From NCBI RefSeq assembly GCF_030406405.1, contig NZ_JAUEPL010000027.1, forward strand, positions 26,850 to 90,849: a DNA stretch of 64,000 nt. The letters are read 5' to 3'. The translations under genes were made by a program, and so were the position numbers. Below are positions 41,249 to 48,662 of this stretch, piece after piece. The stretch is from Streptomyces ficellus (lineage in GTDB: Bacteria; Actinomycetota; Actinomycetes; Streptomycetales; Streptomycetaceae). The notes below the pieces were generated by a model. The model saw nothing but the letters and a program-made list of their open reading frames with translations, searched no databases and was not told the DNA's origin. How positions within the stretch are numbered: the first letter of the stretch is position 1; each line of letters starts with the position of its first letter.

Positions 41249-41275
41249 GGGCCCGGGCCCTTTGGCCCGGGTCCC
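41249..41275 (+). terminator. Hairpin terminator after the phospholipase C gene
   Basis: An 11-bp all-GC stem with one bulged T (41249-41259 with 41264-41275) and a 4-nt loop lies 19 bp past the stop codon. Confidence 0.75.
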
Positions 41276-41419
41276 ACACGCCGTGTCCGACGGGCTGTGA
41301 GTATCGCCACGAAACGGACAATTGATCTCGTTGGGCTGACAGAGTGGCTGTACGTAGGTCATGAGATCTTTACGGGCAGTTCCCGATAAAGACCACGAAC
41401 CACTCAGGGAGCAAACCTG

Positions 41420-43735
41420 TTGGCAGCCATCGCCCGGTGGTGCATCACGCACCGCCTCGCCGCCGTCCTCCTCTGGCTCCTGGCCTTGGTCGGCGTCACG
41501 GCGGCGGCCGGTATCGCCGGTTCCGCGTACTCCAACGACTACGAAGTCCCCGGCACCGAGTCCGGCCGCGCCGCCACGCTCCTGGAGGAGAACTTCCGGG
41601 GCCAGGGCGGCGACAGCGACACCATCGTCTGGCATACGGAACAGGGCAGCGTCCGGGCGGCCGGCGTCGAGCAGCGTATGACCGCGATGCTCGACGACGT
41701 CGCCGAGCTCCCCGGCATCGCCGCCGTCACCGGCCCCTACGACGGTGCCACGGACGCCGCCCAGGAGCAGGCGGCCCAGGGACAGGCCGCTCAGGGGCGG
41801 CACGGACAGCCGGCTGGAGGACGGGCCGCCGACGCGCCGGCATCCCAGAGCTCCGCGCCCGGGCAGATCAGCGAGGACGGGCGCACCGCCTACGCCACGG
41901 TCACCTTCGACCGGCAGGCCGACCACATCCCCGCGGCCCAGGCGAAGGCCCTCGTGGACACCGCGAAGGCCGCCGCCGGCGACGGCGTCCAGGTGGAGCT
42001 CGGCGGCAGCGCCGTCGCGTCCACCGAGGCGCCCAGCTCCCACACCGCCGAGATCGTCGGCGTGGCCGTCGCCGCCGTCGTCCTGTTCCTCGCCTTCGGC
42101 TCGCTCGCCGCCAGCCTCCTGCCGATCGCCACCGCCCTCGTCAGCGTCGGCACCGCCTACGCGGGCATCGCGCTGCTCGGCCACGTGATGACCGTCGCCG
42201 ACTTCGCCCCCATGCTGGGCATGCTCATCGGCCTCGGCGTCGGCATCGACTACGCGCTGTTCATCGTCACCAGGCACCGCAAGGGCCTCAAACGCGGCCT
42301 CCCGGTCGCCGAAGCGGCCCAGAACGCCGTCGCCACCACCGGCCGGGCCGTCGTCTTCGCCGGCGCGACCGTCTGCATCGCGCTGCTCGGCATGCTGATA
42401 CTGCGGCTCGGCTTCCTCAACGGCGTCGCCATCGCGGCCTCCCTCACCGTCGTCCTGACCGTCGCCGCGTCCGTGACGCTGCTGCCCGCGCTGCTCTCCT
42501 TCATCGGCATGCGCGCCCTGTCGCGCCGCGAGCGCGCCCGGCTCACCGAGCACGGCCCGCAGCCCGAGCTGCCGACCGGCTTCGCCGCGCGCTGGTCCGC
42601 GTTCGTCGAGCGCCACCCCAAGCTGCTGGGCGCGGTCGCCGCCGTCGTCATGCTGGTCCTGGCGCTGCCCACCCTGGGCCTCCACCTGGGCACCTCCGAC
42701 CAGGGCAACAACCCGGCCACCACCACCACCCGCAAGGCGTACGACCTGCTCGCCGACGGTTTCGGGCCGGGCGTCAACGGCCCCCTCACCCTCGTCGCCG
42801 AGCTCGACGGCGCCGACGACCGGCTCGCCCTGACCACGCTCCCCGACGCGCTGCGCGCCACCAAGGGCGTCGAGTCCGTCGGCCCCGTCACCTACAGCGG
42901 CGGCGGCGACACGGCCGTCCTCACCGTCGTACCGGACTCCGCCCCGCAGTCCCAGCAGACCAGCGAACTGGTCGAGCGGCTGCGCGACGACGTCCTGCCC
43001 ACCGCCGAGCACGGCACGTCCCTCGATGTGTACGTCGGTGGCATAACGGCCGGGTACGACGACTTCGCCCAGGTCATCATCGGCAAACTGCCGCTCTTCG
43101 TCGGTGTCGTCATCGCGCTCGGCTGTCTGCTGCTCCTGCTCGCCTTCCGCTCGATCGGGATCCCCCTGAAGGCCGCCGCGATGAACGTCGCCGCCGTCGC
43201 CTCCGCCTTCGGAGTCGTCGTCGCGATCTTCCAGTGGGGCTGGGGCAGCGAACTGCTCGGCCTCGGCCGGGCGGGTCCCATCGAACCCTTCCTGCCCGTG
43301 ATAGCGGTGTCCGTCCTGTTCGGACTGTCCATGGACTACCAGGTCTTCCTGGTCAGCCGGATGTACGAGGAGTGGCTGGAGACCGGCGACAACCGGCGGG
43401 CCGTACGGGTCGGCCTCGCCGAGACCAGCCGGGTCATCAACTCCGCCGCGGTCATCATGATCGCCGTCTTCCTCGCGTTCGTGCTCTCCGGGGACCGGGT
43501 CATCGCGATGTTCGGCATCGGACTGGCGGCCGCCGTCGCCCTGGACGCGTTCGTCCTGCGTACGCTCCTGGTCCCGGCCCTGATGCACATGCTCGGCGGC
43601 GCCAACTGGTGGCTGCCCGGCTGGCTGGACCGCGTCCTGCCGCGCATCAGCATCGAAACTCCCGAGTCCCGCGACGCCTCCCGTGCGAAGATCCCGTGGC
43701 AGCGCGCGAGCGACGACGAGCAGCTCGTGCCATAA
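41420..43735 (+). CDS. MMPL/RND-family transporter
   Basis: This 771-residue inner-membrane exporter has the duplicated MMPL layout. An N-terminal helix is followed by an extracellular domain (about residues 35-210), a five-helix bundle with LIGLGVGIDYALFIVTRHRKG, a second extracellular domain (about 430-550) and a second bundle with VLFGLSMDYQVFLVSRMYEEW. The first extracellular domain carries a glutamine/alanine/glycine-rich insert around residues 115-150. TTG at 41420 follows AGGGAG. MmpL-like proteins export lipids, siderophores or polyketides, but the substrate here is not indicated. The GNAT gene follows after 18 bp. Confidence 0.92.
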   Translation: MAAIARWCITHRLAAVLLWLLALVGVTAAAGIAGSAYSNDYEVPGTESGRAATLLEENFRGQGGDSDTIVWHTEQGSVRAAGVEQRMTAMLDDVAELPGIAAVTGPYDGATDAAQEQAAQGQAAQGRHGQPAGGRAADAPASQSSAPGQISEDGRTAYATVTFDRQADHIPAAQAKALVDTAKAAAGDGVQVELGGSAVASTEAPSSHTAEIVGVAVAAVVLFLAFGSLAASLLPIATALVSVGTAYAGIALLGHVMTVADFAPMLGMLIGLGVGIDYALFIVTRHRKGLKRGLPVAEAAQNAVATTGRAVVFAGATVCIALLGMLILRLGFLNGVAIAASLTVVLTVAASVTLLPALLSFIGMRALSRRERARLTEHGPQPELPTGFAARWSAFVERHPKLLGAVAAVVMLVLALPTLGLHLGTSDQGNNPATTTTRKAYDLLADGFGPGVNGPLTLVAELDGADDRLALTTLPDALRATKGVESVGPVTYSGGGDTAVLTVVPDSAPQSQQTSELVERLRDDVLPTAEHGTSLDVYVGGITAGYDDFAQVIIGKLPLFVGVVIALGCLLLLLAFRSIGIPLKAAAMNVAAVASAFGVVVAIFQWGWGSELLGLGRAGPIEPFLPVIAVSVLFGLSMDYQVFLVSRMYEEWLETGDNRRAVRVGLAETSRVINSAAVIMIAVFLAFVLSGDRVIAMFGIGLAAAVALDAFVLRTLLVPALMHMLGGANWWLPGWLDRVLPRISIETPESRDASRAKIPWQRASDDEQLVP

Positions 43736-43753
43736 CCGCGGAGGGCGACGACG

Positions 43754-44338
43754 GTGTTCGCGATATCCCTGGGCGATGACGGAGCCGAGCTGAGGCCACT
43801 GGAGCCGTGGCAGGCCGAGGAGTACCTGGCCCACATGGATCGGGGCAGGGAGTACATCGGGCAGTACGTCGCCCTTCCGACCGTCTGCACCGATCTGGCC
43901 TCGGCGCGGGCCTTCCTCCAGTCGTACGCCGACAAGGCGGCCGCCGACACGGGCCGCATCTACGGCATCTGGCGGGACGGCACCCTGGTCGGCGGGGTCC
44001 TCCTGCGGGTCATGGACACCGCCGCCGGCACCTGCGAGGCGGGCTGCTGGCTGGAGCCCTCGGCGGCCGGCCGGGGACTGGTCACCCGCGCGGCCCGGGT
44101 GATGATCGACTGGGTGGTGAACGAGCGCGGTATGCACCGCGTGGAATGGCTGGTCTCGTCGGCGAACACCGCGAGCGTCAACGTCGCCAAGCGCCTCGGC
44201 ATGATCAAGGAGGGCGTGCTGCGCGAGAGCTACCCCTACCGGGGCGTACGGCACGACATGGAGGTCTGGTCCGTGCTGGCACCCGAGTGGCGCGAGCAGG
44301 GCGGCGGAGCGGGCGCCGAGGGGCCGACCGGGAGCTGA
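43754..44338 (+). CDS. GNAT family N-acetyltransferase (RimJ/RimL type)
   Basis: This 194-residue acetyltransferase contains the RimJ/RimL-like pattern: GIWRDGTLVGGVLLR, then the acetyl-CoA-binding EPSAAGRGLVTRAARVM (motif A) and WLVSSANTASVNVAKRLGM, followed by GVLRESYPYRGVRHDMEVWSV. It should acetylate a protein N-terminus or small amine in the cytoplasm. GTG at 43754 is preceded by GGAGGG at 8 nt. It probably shares a transcript with the MMPL gene (18-bp gap), but a functional link is only contextual. Confidence 0.9.
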   Translation: MFAISLGDDGAELRPLEPWQAEEYLAHMDRGREYIGQYVALPTVCTDLASARAFLQSYADKAAADTGRIYGIWRDGTLVGGVLLRVMDTAAGTCEAGCWLEPSAAGRGLVTRAARVMIDWVVNERGMHRVEWLVSSANTASVNVAKRLGMIKEGVLRESYPYRGVRHDMEVWSVLAPEWREQGGGAGAEGPTGS

Positions 44339-44386
44339 GGGGCCGCGTTAAGGGGACTCTCAGATACGGCACCTAGCGTGCCGCGC

Positions 44387-44926
44387 ATGAACCCCACGAC
44401 GACGAAGACCACCGAGGCCGCTGCCGAGGCCGCCGCCGACCCGCAGGACGACCAGCACCCGTACGACGACGAGCACGCGCCCGAGGCCGCCCAGGGCCTT
44501 GAGGACCCGGCCGCGCCCGAAGCCGCCGACCGGGACACCGCCGCGGCCCCCGGCATCCGCGCCGGGGCGGCGGCCGTCGTCGCCACGGCACTGGGCATCG
44601 CCTCCCTCACCGGCACCTGGGTGGGCCGGGTCGCCGCCGAGCGGGAGACGCTCATCGGCCAGATCGGTACCTCCCAGAGCGGCTCGCCCGCCCAGCAGAT
44701 CTCCGAGATCTACGGGGACGCCTGGCACACCACGGCCGTCGTCAACGGCCTGTTCGCCGTCCTCGCCCTGATCACGGGCCTCGTCGTGCTGCTCACTTCT
44801 CCGCACCGCCCCCTGTGGGTGCGCGCGGTGGCCCTGGCCGGAGCCGTACTGGGCGGCCTGGGCCTGCTCCTGTCCGCAGGCATGTACGCCGACCTGTTCC
44901 TGCCCCTGCCGACCACCGGCTCCTGA
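44387..44926 (+). CDS. Membrane protein of unknown function
   Basis: I do not recognise a family. The 179-residue protein has a long acidic, alanine-rich N-terminal tail (about 60 residues, likely disordered and cytoplasmic) and three hydrophobic helices (AAAVVATALGIASLTGTWVG, VNGLFAVLALITGLVVLL, AVALAGAVLGGLGLLLSAGM). Between the first two lies a polar segment of about 45 residues. TAGCGT (44374-44379) ends 7 nt before the ATG and no ribosome binding site is seen, so it may be leaderless. A GTG at 44378 is a less likely start. Confidence 0.75.
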   Translation: MNPTTTKTTEAAAEAAADPQDDQHPYDDEHAPEAAQGLEDPAAPEAADRDTAAAPGIRAGAAAVVATALGIASLTGTWVGRVAAERETLIGQIGTSQSGSPAQQISEIYGDAWHTTAVVNGLFAVLALITGLVVLLTSPHRPLWVRAVALAGAVLGGLGLLLSAGMYADLFLPLPTTGS

Positions 44927-44943
44927 CGGCGCCGGCCCCGCAC

Positions 44944-44985
44944 GGCGGCCAGGGCTCGGCCTGCGGGCGAAGCCCTGGCGCCGCC
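44944..44985. terminator. Hairpin between convergent genes
   Basis: GGCGGCCAGGGCT (44944-44956) pairs with AGCCCTGGCGCCGCC (44971-44985) with a small bulge. It lies between the stop of the membrane-protein gene and the convergent sugar dehydrogenase gene. Confidence 0.6.
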
Positions 44986-45076
44986 CCGCCTGCTGGACGA
45001 GCCGATCGGCGAGGCGTACGCCCGGGGCGTCCCGCGACCACGGTGTGCCCGGCGCGAGCGGAGTGTGCGCCCGGCC

Positions 45077-46234
45077 TCACCTCACCTCCAGCCGGAGAAT
45101 CCTGTCGTCGCCCGGTTCCGGTGTGCCCCGGGTGTCCGTTTCGTTGGTCACCAGCCAGAGCTTGTTCCCGCCCGCCGCCAGGACCGTGCGCAGCCGGCCG
45201 TATCGCTCCTCCAGGAACGCCTGGGGCTCGGCCGAAGGCTCCGCCCCGGCCAGGGGGATGCGCCACAGCCGCTCGCCCCGGAGGCCCGCCATCCAGATCG
45301 AGCCCTCCGCGTAGGCGATGCCGCTCGGTGACGCCTCGGCCGTCGACCACTGGGCGACCGGGTCGACGAAGGCGGACCCGCCGCCCTTGCCCTCCACCTC
45401 CGGCCATCCGTAGTTCTTGCCGGGCTCGATCAGGTTCAGCTCGTCCCAGGTGTTCTGCCCGAACTCCGCCGCCCACAGGCGCTGCTGGGAGTCCCAGGCC
45501 AGGCCCTGCACATTGCGGTGCCCGTACGAGTAGACGACGGAGTCGGCGGAGGGATTGCCGGGCGCGGGCTGCCCGTCCGGGGTCATCCGCAGGATCTTGC
45601 CGCCGAGGGAGTCCTTGTCCTGCGACAGGCCGGTCTCACCGGTCTCGCCCGTGCCCGCGTACAGCATCTTGTCCGGGCCGAAGGCGATACGCCCGCCGTT
45701 GTGGACGGTGCCCTTGGGGATGCCGCGCAGCACCGTGTCGGGCGCCCCCAGCTGCTGCCCGGCCGGCTTCTTCTCGTCGTACAGCATGCGGGCGACGCGG
45801 TTGTCCGACTCGGTGGTGAAGTACGCGTACACCAGGTGGTCCGAGGCGTACGAGGGGGAGAGCGCCAGGCCCATCAGGCCGCCCTCGCCCGCCGGAGCCA
45901 CCCCCGGCACCGAGCCGATCACCGTCTTGGCGCCGCTCTCCCCGTCGACCCGGGTGATCGTCCCCTCGTCGCGCGAGGAGACCAGCAGATCGCCGTCCGG
46001 CAGGGCGGCCAGGCCCCACGGCGAGTTCAGCCCCTCGGTGAGCGTGGACACCACCCGCACCGATCCCTTCGCGGGCGGCGCGGACACCGAGGGCGCCCCC
46101 TGCGGGGCGGACGCGGGCGGCGAGGACCCGGCGCTCCTGCCGTCCGCGGGGCGAGCGCCCCCGTCCGACGAGCACCCGGCCACGAGAACCAGCGCGGCAG
46201 CGGCCAACACGGCCGTCACACGAGGACGTTGCAC
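45077..46234 (-). CDS. PQQ-dependent sugar dehydrogenase-like lipoprotein
   Basis: This predicted 385-residue exported lipoprotein has a signal peptide ending in LVAGC (lipidated Cys21) and a low-complexity serine/proline/alanine linker (about residues 25-55). The six-bladed soluble glucose dehydrogenase (GSDH) propeller follows: SPWGLAALPDGDLLVSSRD, GEGGLMGLALSP, the catalytic-His segment TVHNGGRIAFGPD, YSYGHRNVQGLAW and GKNYGWPEVEG. It should oxidise an aldose or related sugar with PQQ, if the host can make or obtain PQQ; no pqq genes are here. GTG at 46234 follows GAAGGGATC. Confidence 0.9.
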   Translation of the reverse strand: MQRPRVTAVLAAAALVLVAGCSSDGGARPADGRSAGSSPPASAPQGAPSVSAPPAKGSVRVVSTLTEGLNSPWGLAALPDGDLLVSSRDEGTITRVDGESGAKTVIGSVPGVAPAGEGGLMGLALSPSYASDHLVYAYFTTESDNRVARMLYDEKKPAGQQLGAPDTVLRGIPKGTVHNGGRIAFGPDKMLYAGTGETGETGLSQDKDSLGGKILRMTPDGQPAPGNPSADSVVYSYGHRNVQGLAWDSQQRLWAAEFGQNTWDELNLIEPGKNYGWPEVEGKGGGSAFVDPVAQWSTAEASPSGIAYAEGSIWMAGLRGERLWRIPLAGAEPSAEPQAFLEERYGRLRTVLAAGGNKLWLVTNETDTRGTPEPGDDRILRLEVR

Positions 46235-46325
46235 AGTTCCGATCCCTTCGAACGGCGGCGTGAGCTGCGGGTCCACTGTTGGTACACCGCTCTTGATACA
46301 CCGCTCGGGCCGCCGGGGCGGGCAA

Positions 46326-47357
46326 TCAGTCCCACGACCCCCGGGCCGGCGGCAGCGCCGCGATCTCCGCCAGGTCCTCGGCCGTCAGCCGCAGCCCCGC
46401 CGCCCGCGCGTTCTCCACCGCCCACCGCTCGTGCTTCGTCCCGGGCACCGGAACCACGTGCCGTCCCCGCGCCAGTACCCAGGCCAGGGCCACCTGCGCG
46501 GGCGTCACCCCGGCCGCCTCACCGCCGTGCCGCCGCGCCACCCGCCGCAGCCCCACCACGATGGGCTGGTTGGCCGCCATCATCTCGGCCGTGAACCGGG
46601 GGTGCCGGGCCCGCAGGTCCTCCGGCTCGAACCCGCCGCCCGGCGTCAGCGTCCCGGTCAGGAAGCCGTTGCCCAGGGGCATGGCCGCCAGGAACCCCAC
46701 GCCGCGCGACTCGCACCAGGGCAGCAGCCGCCGCAGCGCCTCCGGCGACCACACCGACAGCTCGGCCTGCACCGCGCTCACCGGGAAGACCTGCTGCACC
46801 CGCTCCAGCTGCCGAATCGTTCCGTCATACAGATCCGCCAGATCCGCCCCCAACGCCCCGGCCCCGCCACGGCGCGGCGACCGGACCGCCATCGCGCACA
46901 GACCGAGCGCCCGCACCTTCCCGGCGGTCACCAGCTCCGCCATCGCGCCCCAGGTCTCCTCCACCGGTACCTCGGGATCGGCGCGGTGCAGCTGGTACAG
47001 GTCGATGACATCCGTCTGGAGCCGGCGCAGTGAGGCGTCGCACGCCCGGCGCACATAGCCGGGCCGCCCATTGGCCACGATGTGCTGCTCCCCGACGAGC
47101 AGCCCGCACTTCGTCGACACGAAGGCCTCGGCCCGCCGCTCCTTGAGCACCCGCCCCAGCAGCAGCTCATTGGTGAACGGCCCGTACATGTCGGCCGTGT
47201 CGAGCAGCGTCACCCCGGCGTCGAGCGCGGCGTGCACGGTGCGCAACGAGCGGTCGCCGCGTTGCTGCGAGGCGCTGTAGGCCCAGCTCATGGGCATGCA
47301 GCCGAGGCCGACAGCACCTACTTCGAGCGCCGTCGCCCCGATCGTCCTGCGCTCCAA
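46326..47357 (-). CDS. Aldo/keto reductase
   Basis: This 343-residue NADPH-dependent reductase has the catalytic tetrad readable as Asp and Tyr in LLDTADMYGP, Lys in FVSTKCG and His in DLYQLHR. The C-terminal PVPGTKHERWAVENARA is the NADP-binding segment. I prefer the TTG at 47357, giving the common N-terminus ERRTIGATALEVGAVGLG, with AAGGAGGGG upstream; a TTG at 47384 is the alternative. It is divergent from the hydroxyacid dehydrogenase gene across only 47 bp. Substrate unknown. Confidence 0.9.
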   Translation of the reverse strand: MERRTIGATALEVGAVGLGCMPMSWAYSASQQRGDRSLRTVHAALDAGVTLLDTADMYGPFTNELLLGRVLKERRAEAFVSTKCGLLVGEQHIVANGRPGYVRRACDASLRRLQTDVIDLYQLHRADPEVPVEETWGAMAELVTAGKVRALGLCAMAVRSPRRGGAGALGADLADLYDGTIRQLERVQQVFPVSAVQAELSVWSPEALRRLLPWCESRGVGFLAAMPLGNGFLTGTLTPGGGFEPEDLRARHPRFTAEMMAANQPIVVGLRRVARRHGGEAAGVTPAQVALAWVLARGRHVVPVPGTKHERWAVENARAAGLRLTAEDLAEIAALPPARGSWD

Positions 47358-47404
47358 CTCCCCGTACCCCTCCTTGTGCCGCAACCCAAACTAACCTCCT
47401 GACC

Positions 47405-48355
47405 ATGACTGCTGACGTGTGGCTCCCCATTGCGGCCGAGGAGATAGACGGGCTCCCCGACTCCGCCGACTCCGGCCTGACCTACCACTTCTGGGACGGC
47501 GGCCCCGACTTCCCGGCCGACCCGGCCGACTGCGCCTTCTATGTCGTGCCCTACATGAAGGGCACGGAGATCGCGGTGCGCCCGATGGCCGCCATGACCT
47601 CCGTACGCGTCGTCCAGACCCTCTCGGCGGGGACCGACCATGTGACCCCCGGGCTCGGATCGCTGCCACCCGGTGTGGCGCTGTGCAACGCCAAGGGGGT
47701 CCACGAGGCCAGCACCGCCGAGCTGACCCTCGCGCTGATCCTCGCCTCCCTGCGCGGCATCCCCGGCTTCGTGCGCGGGCAGGACAAGGAGGAGTGGCGG
47801 GCCGGTTTCTATCCGGCGCTCGCCGACAGGTCCGTACTGATCGTGGGGTACGGGTCGATCGGCGCCGCCATCGAGGACCGGCTCGCGCCCTTTGAGTGCG
47901 CGCGGGTGGCGCGCGTCGCGCGCTCCCCGCGCACCACCGAGCGCGGGCCCGTACAGGCGCTCGGCGAGCTGCCCGCTCTCCTCCCCCAGGCGGACGTCGT
48001 CATCCTGTCCACGCCCCTGACGCCCGACACCCACCACCTCGCCGACGCCGCGTTCCTGTCCCGGATGAAGGACGGCGCCCTGCTGGTGAACGTCGCGCGC
48101 GGCCCCGTCGTGGACACCAAGGCGCTGCTCGCCGAGACCGAGACCGGCCGGATCACCGCGGCCCTCGACGTCACCGACCCGGAGCCACTGCCCCCGGGCC
48201 ACCCCCTCTGGCACGCCCGCGGCGTCCTGATCAGCCCCCACGTCGGCGGCTCCACCTCCGCCTTCCTGCCCCGCGCGAAGCGGCTCATCGCCGAACAGAT
48301 CACCCGATTCACCCGGGGGGAGCCGATGCGGAACGTCGTTCTGACCACGGGCTAG
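47405..48355 (+). CDS. D-2-hydroxyacid dehydrogenase family protein
   Basis: This 316-residue NAD(P)-dependent enzyme has the family layout: catalytic domain with AGTDHVTPGLGSLP and CNAKGVHEASTAE, the Rossmann motif VLIVGYGSIGAAIEDRL, the catalytic Arg in LLVNVARGPVVD, Asp/Glu region DVTDPEPLPPGHPLW and the His in SPHVGGSTSAF. It should reduce a 2-keto acid to a D-2-hydroxy acid or the reverse. ATG at 47405 has no clear ribosome binding site. It is divergent from the aldo/keto reductase gene. The substrate cannot be told. Confidence 0.92.
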   Translation: MTADVWLPIAAEEIDGLPDSADSGLTYHFWDGGPDFPADPADCAFYVVPYMKGTEIAVRPMAAMTSVRVVQTLSAGTDHVTPGLGSLPPGVALCNAKGVHEASTAELTLALILASLRGIPGFVRGQDKEEWRAGFYPALADRSVLIVGYGSIGAAIEDRLAPFECARVARVARSPRTTERGPVQALGELPALLPQADVVILSTPLTPDTHHLADAAFLSRMKDGALLVNVARGPVVDTKALLAETETGRITAALDVTDPEPLPPGHPLWHARGVLISPHVGGSTSAFLPRAKRLIAEQITRFTRGEPMRNVVLTTG

Positions 48356-48662
48356 CCACTCTGTGGAGTGATTCCGCCGCTCTCCGTACCCATAACCCTG
48401 ATGATCGTCACGGTCCGTAGATGGGCCCTGTCCGAGAGTGACGAGACTGGTGTATCGTCCCGATCTGGGGGGACGCGTCGAGCACGGACCGGCGCAGGGG
48501 AGCGACGTGATTGCCAATCAGAATCCGAGGGGGGCGACGGGCGATGCACGGTCGATGGGACAACGATGCGACGCGACGGGGCAGCCGGCAGCGGCTTACG
48601 GACGCGTTCCGGCGGACGTCGCGGCGTCCGCGCCACCCCGAGGAGCGCACCGGGGAGCTCCG
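48356..48662. other. Intergenic region before the PAS-GGDEF-EAL gene
   Basis: A frame joined to the following gene is open from 48438, but in the stretch I read (about 48507-48662) only about 63% of third positions are G or C, well below real genes here, so I treat it as non-coding leader. It contains ATTGCCAATCAGAAT, an AT-richer patch that may be promoter DNA. No other feature is supported. Confidence 0.5.

Noticed and set aside
39101..44254. Open minus-strand frame of 1717 codons
   Set aside because: It is antisense to the phospholipase C, MMPL and GNAT genes, which have clear family motifs. Long stop-free antisense frames are expected at this GC content; its sequence is low-complexity and shows no domain.
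48356..48662. BldD operator before the PAS-GGDEF-EAL gene
   Set aside because: I looked for the palindromic BldD-type pattern because c-di-GMP genes are often its targets, but found no convincing match here or before rmdB.
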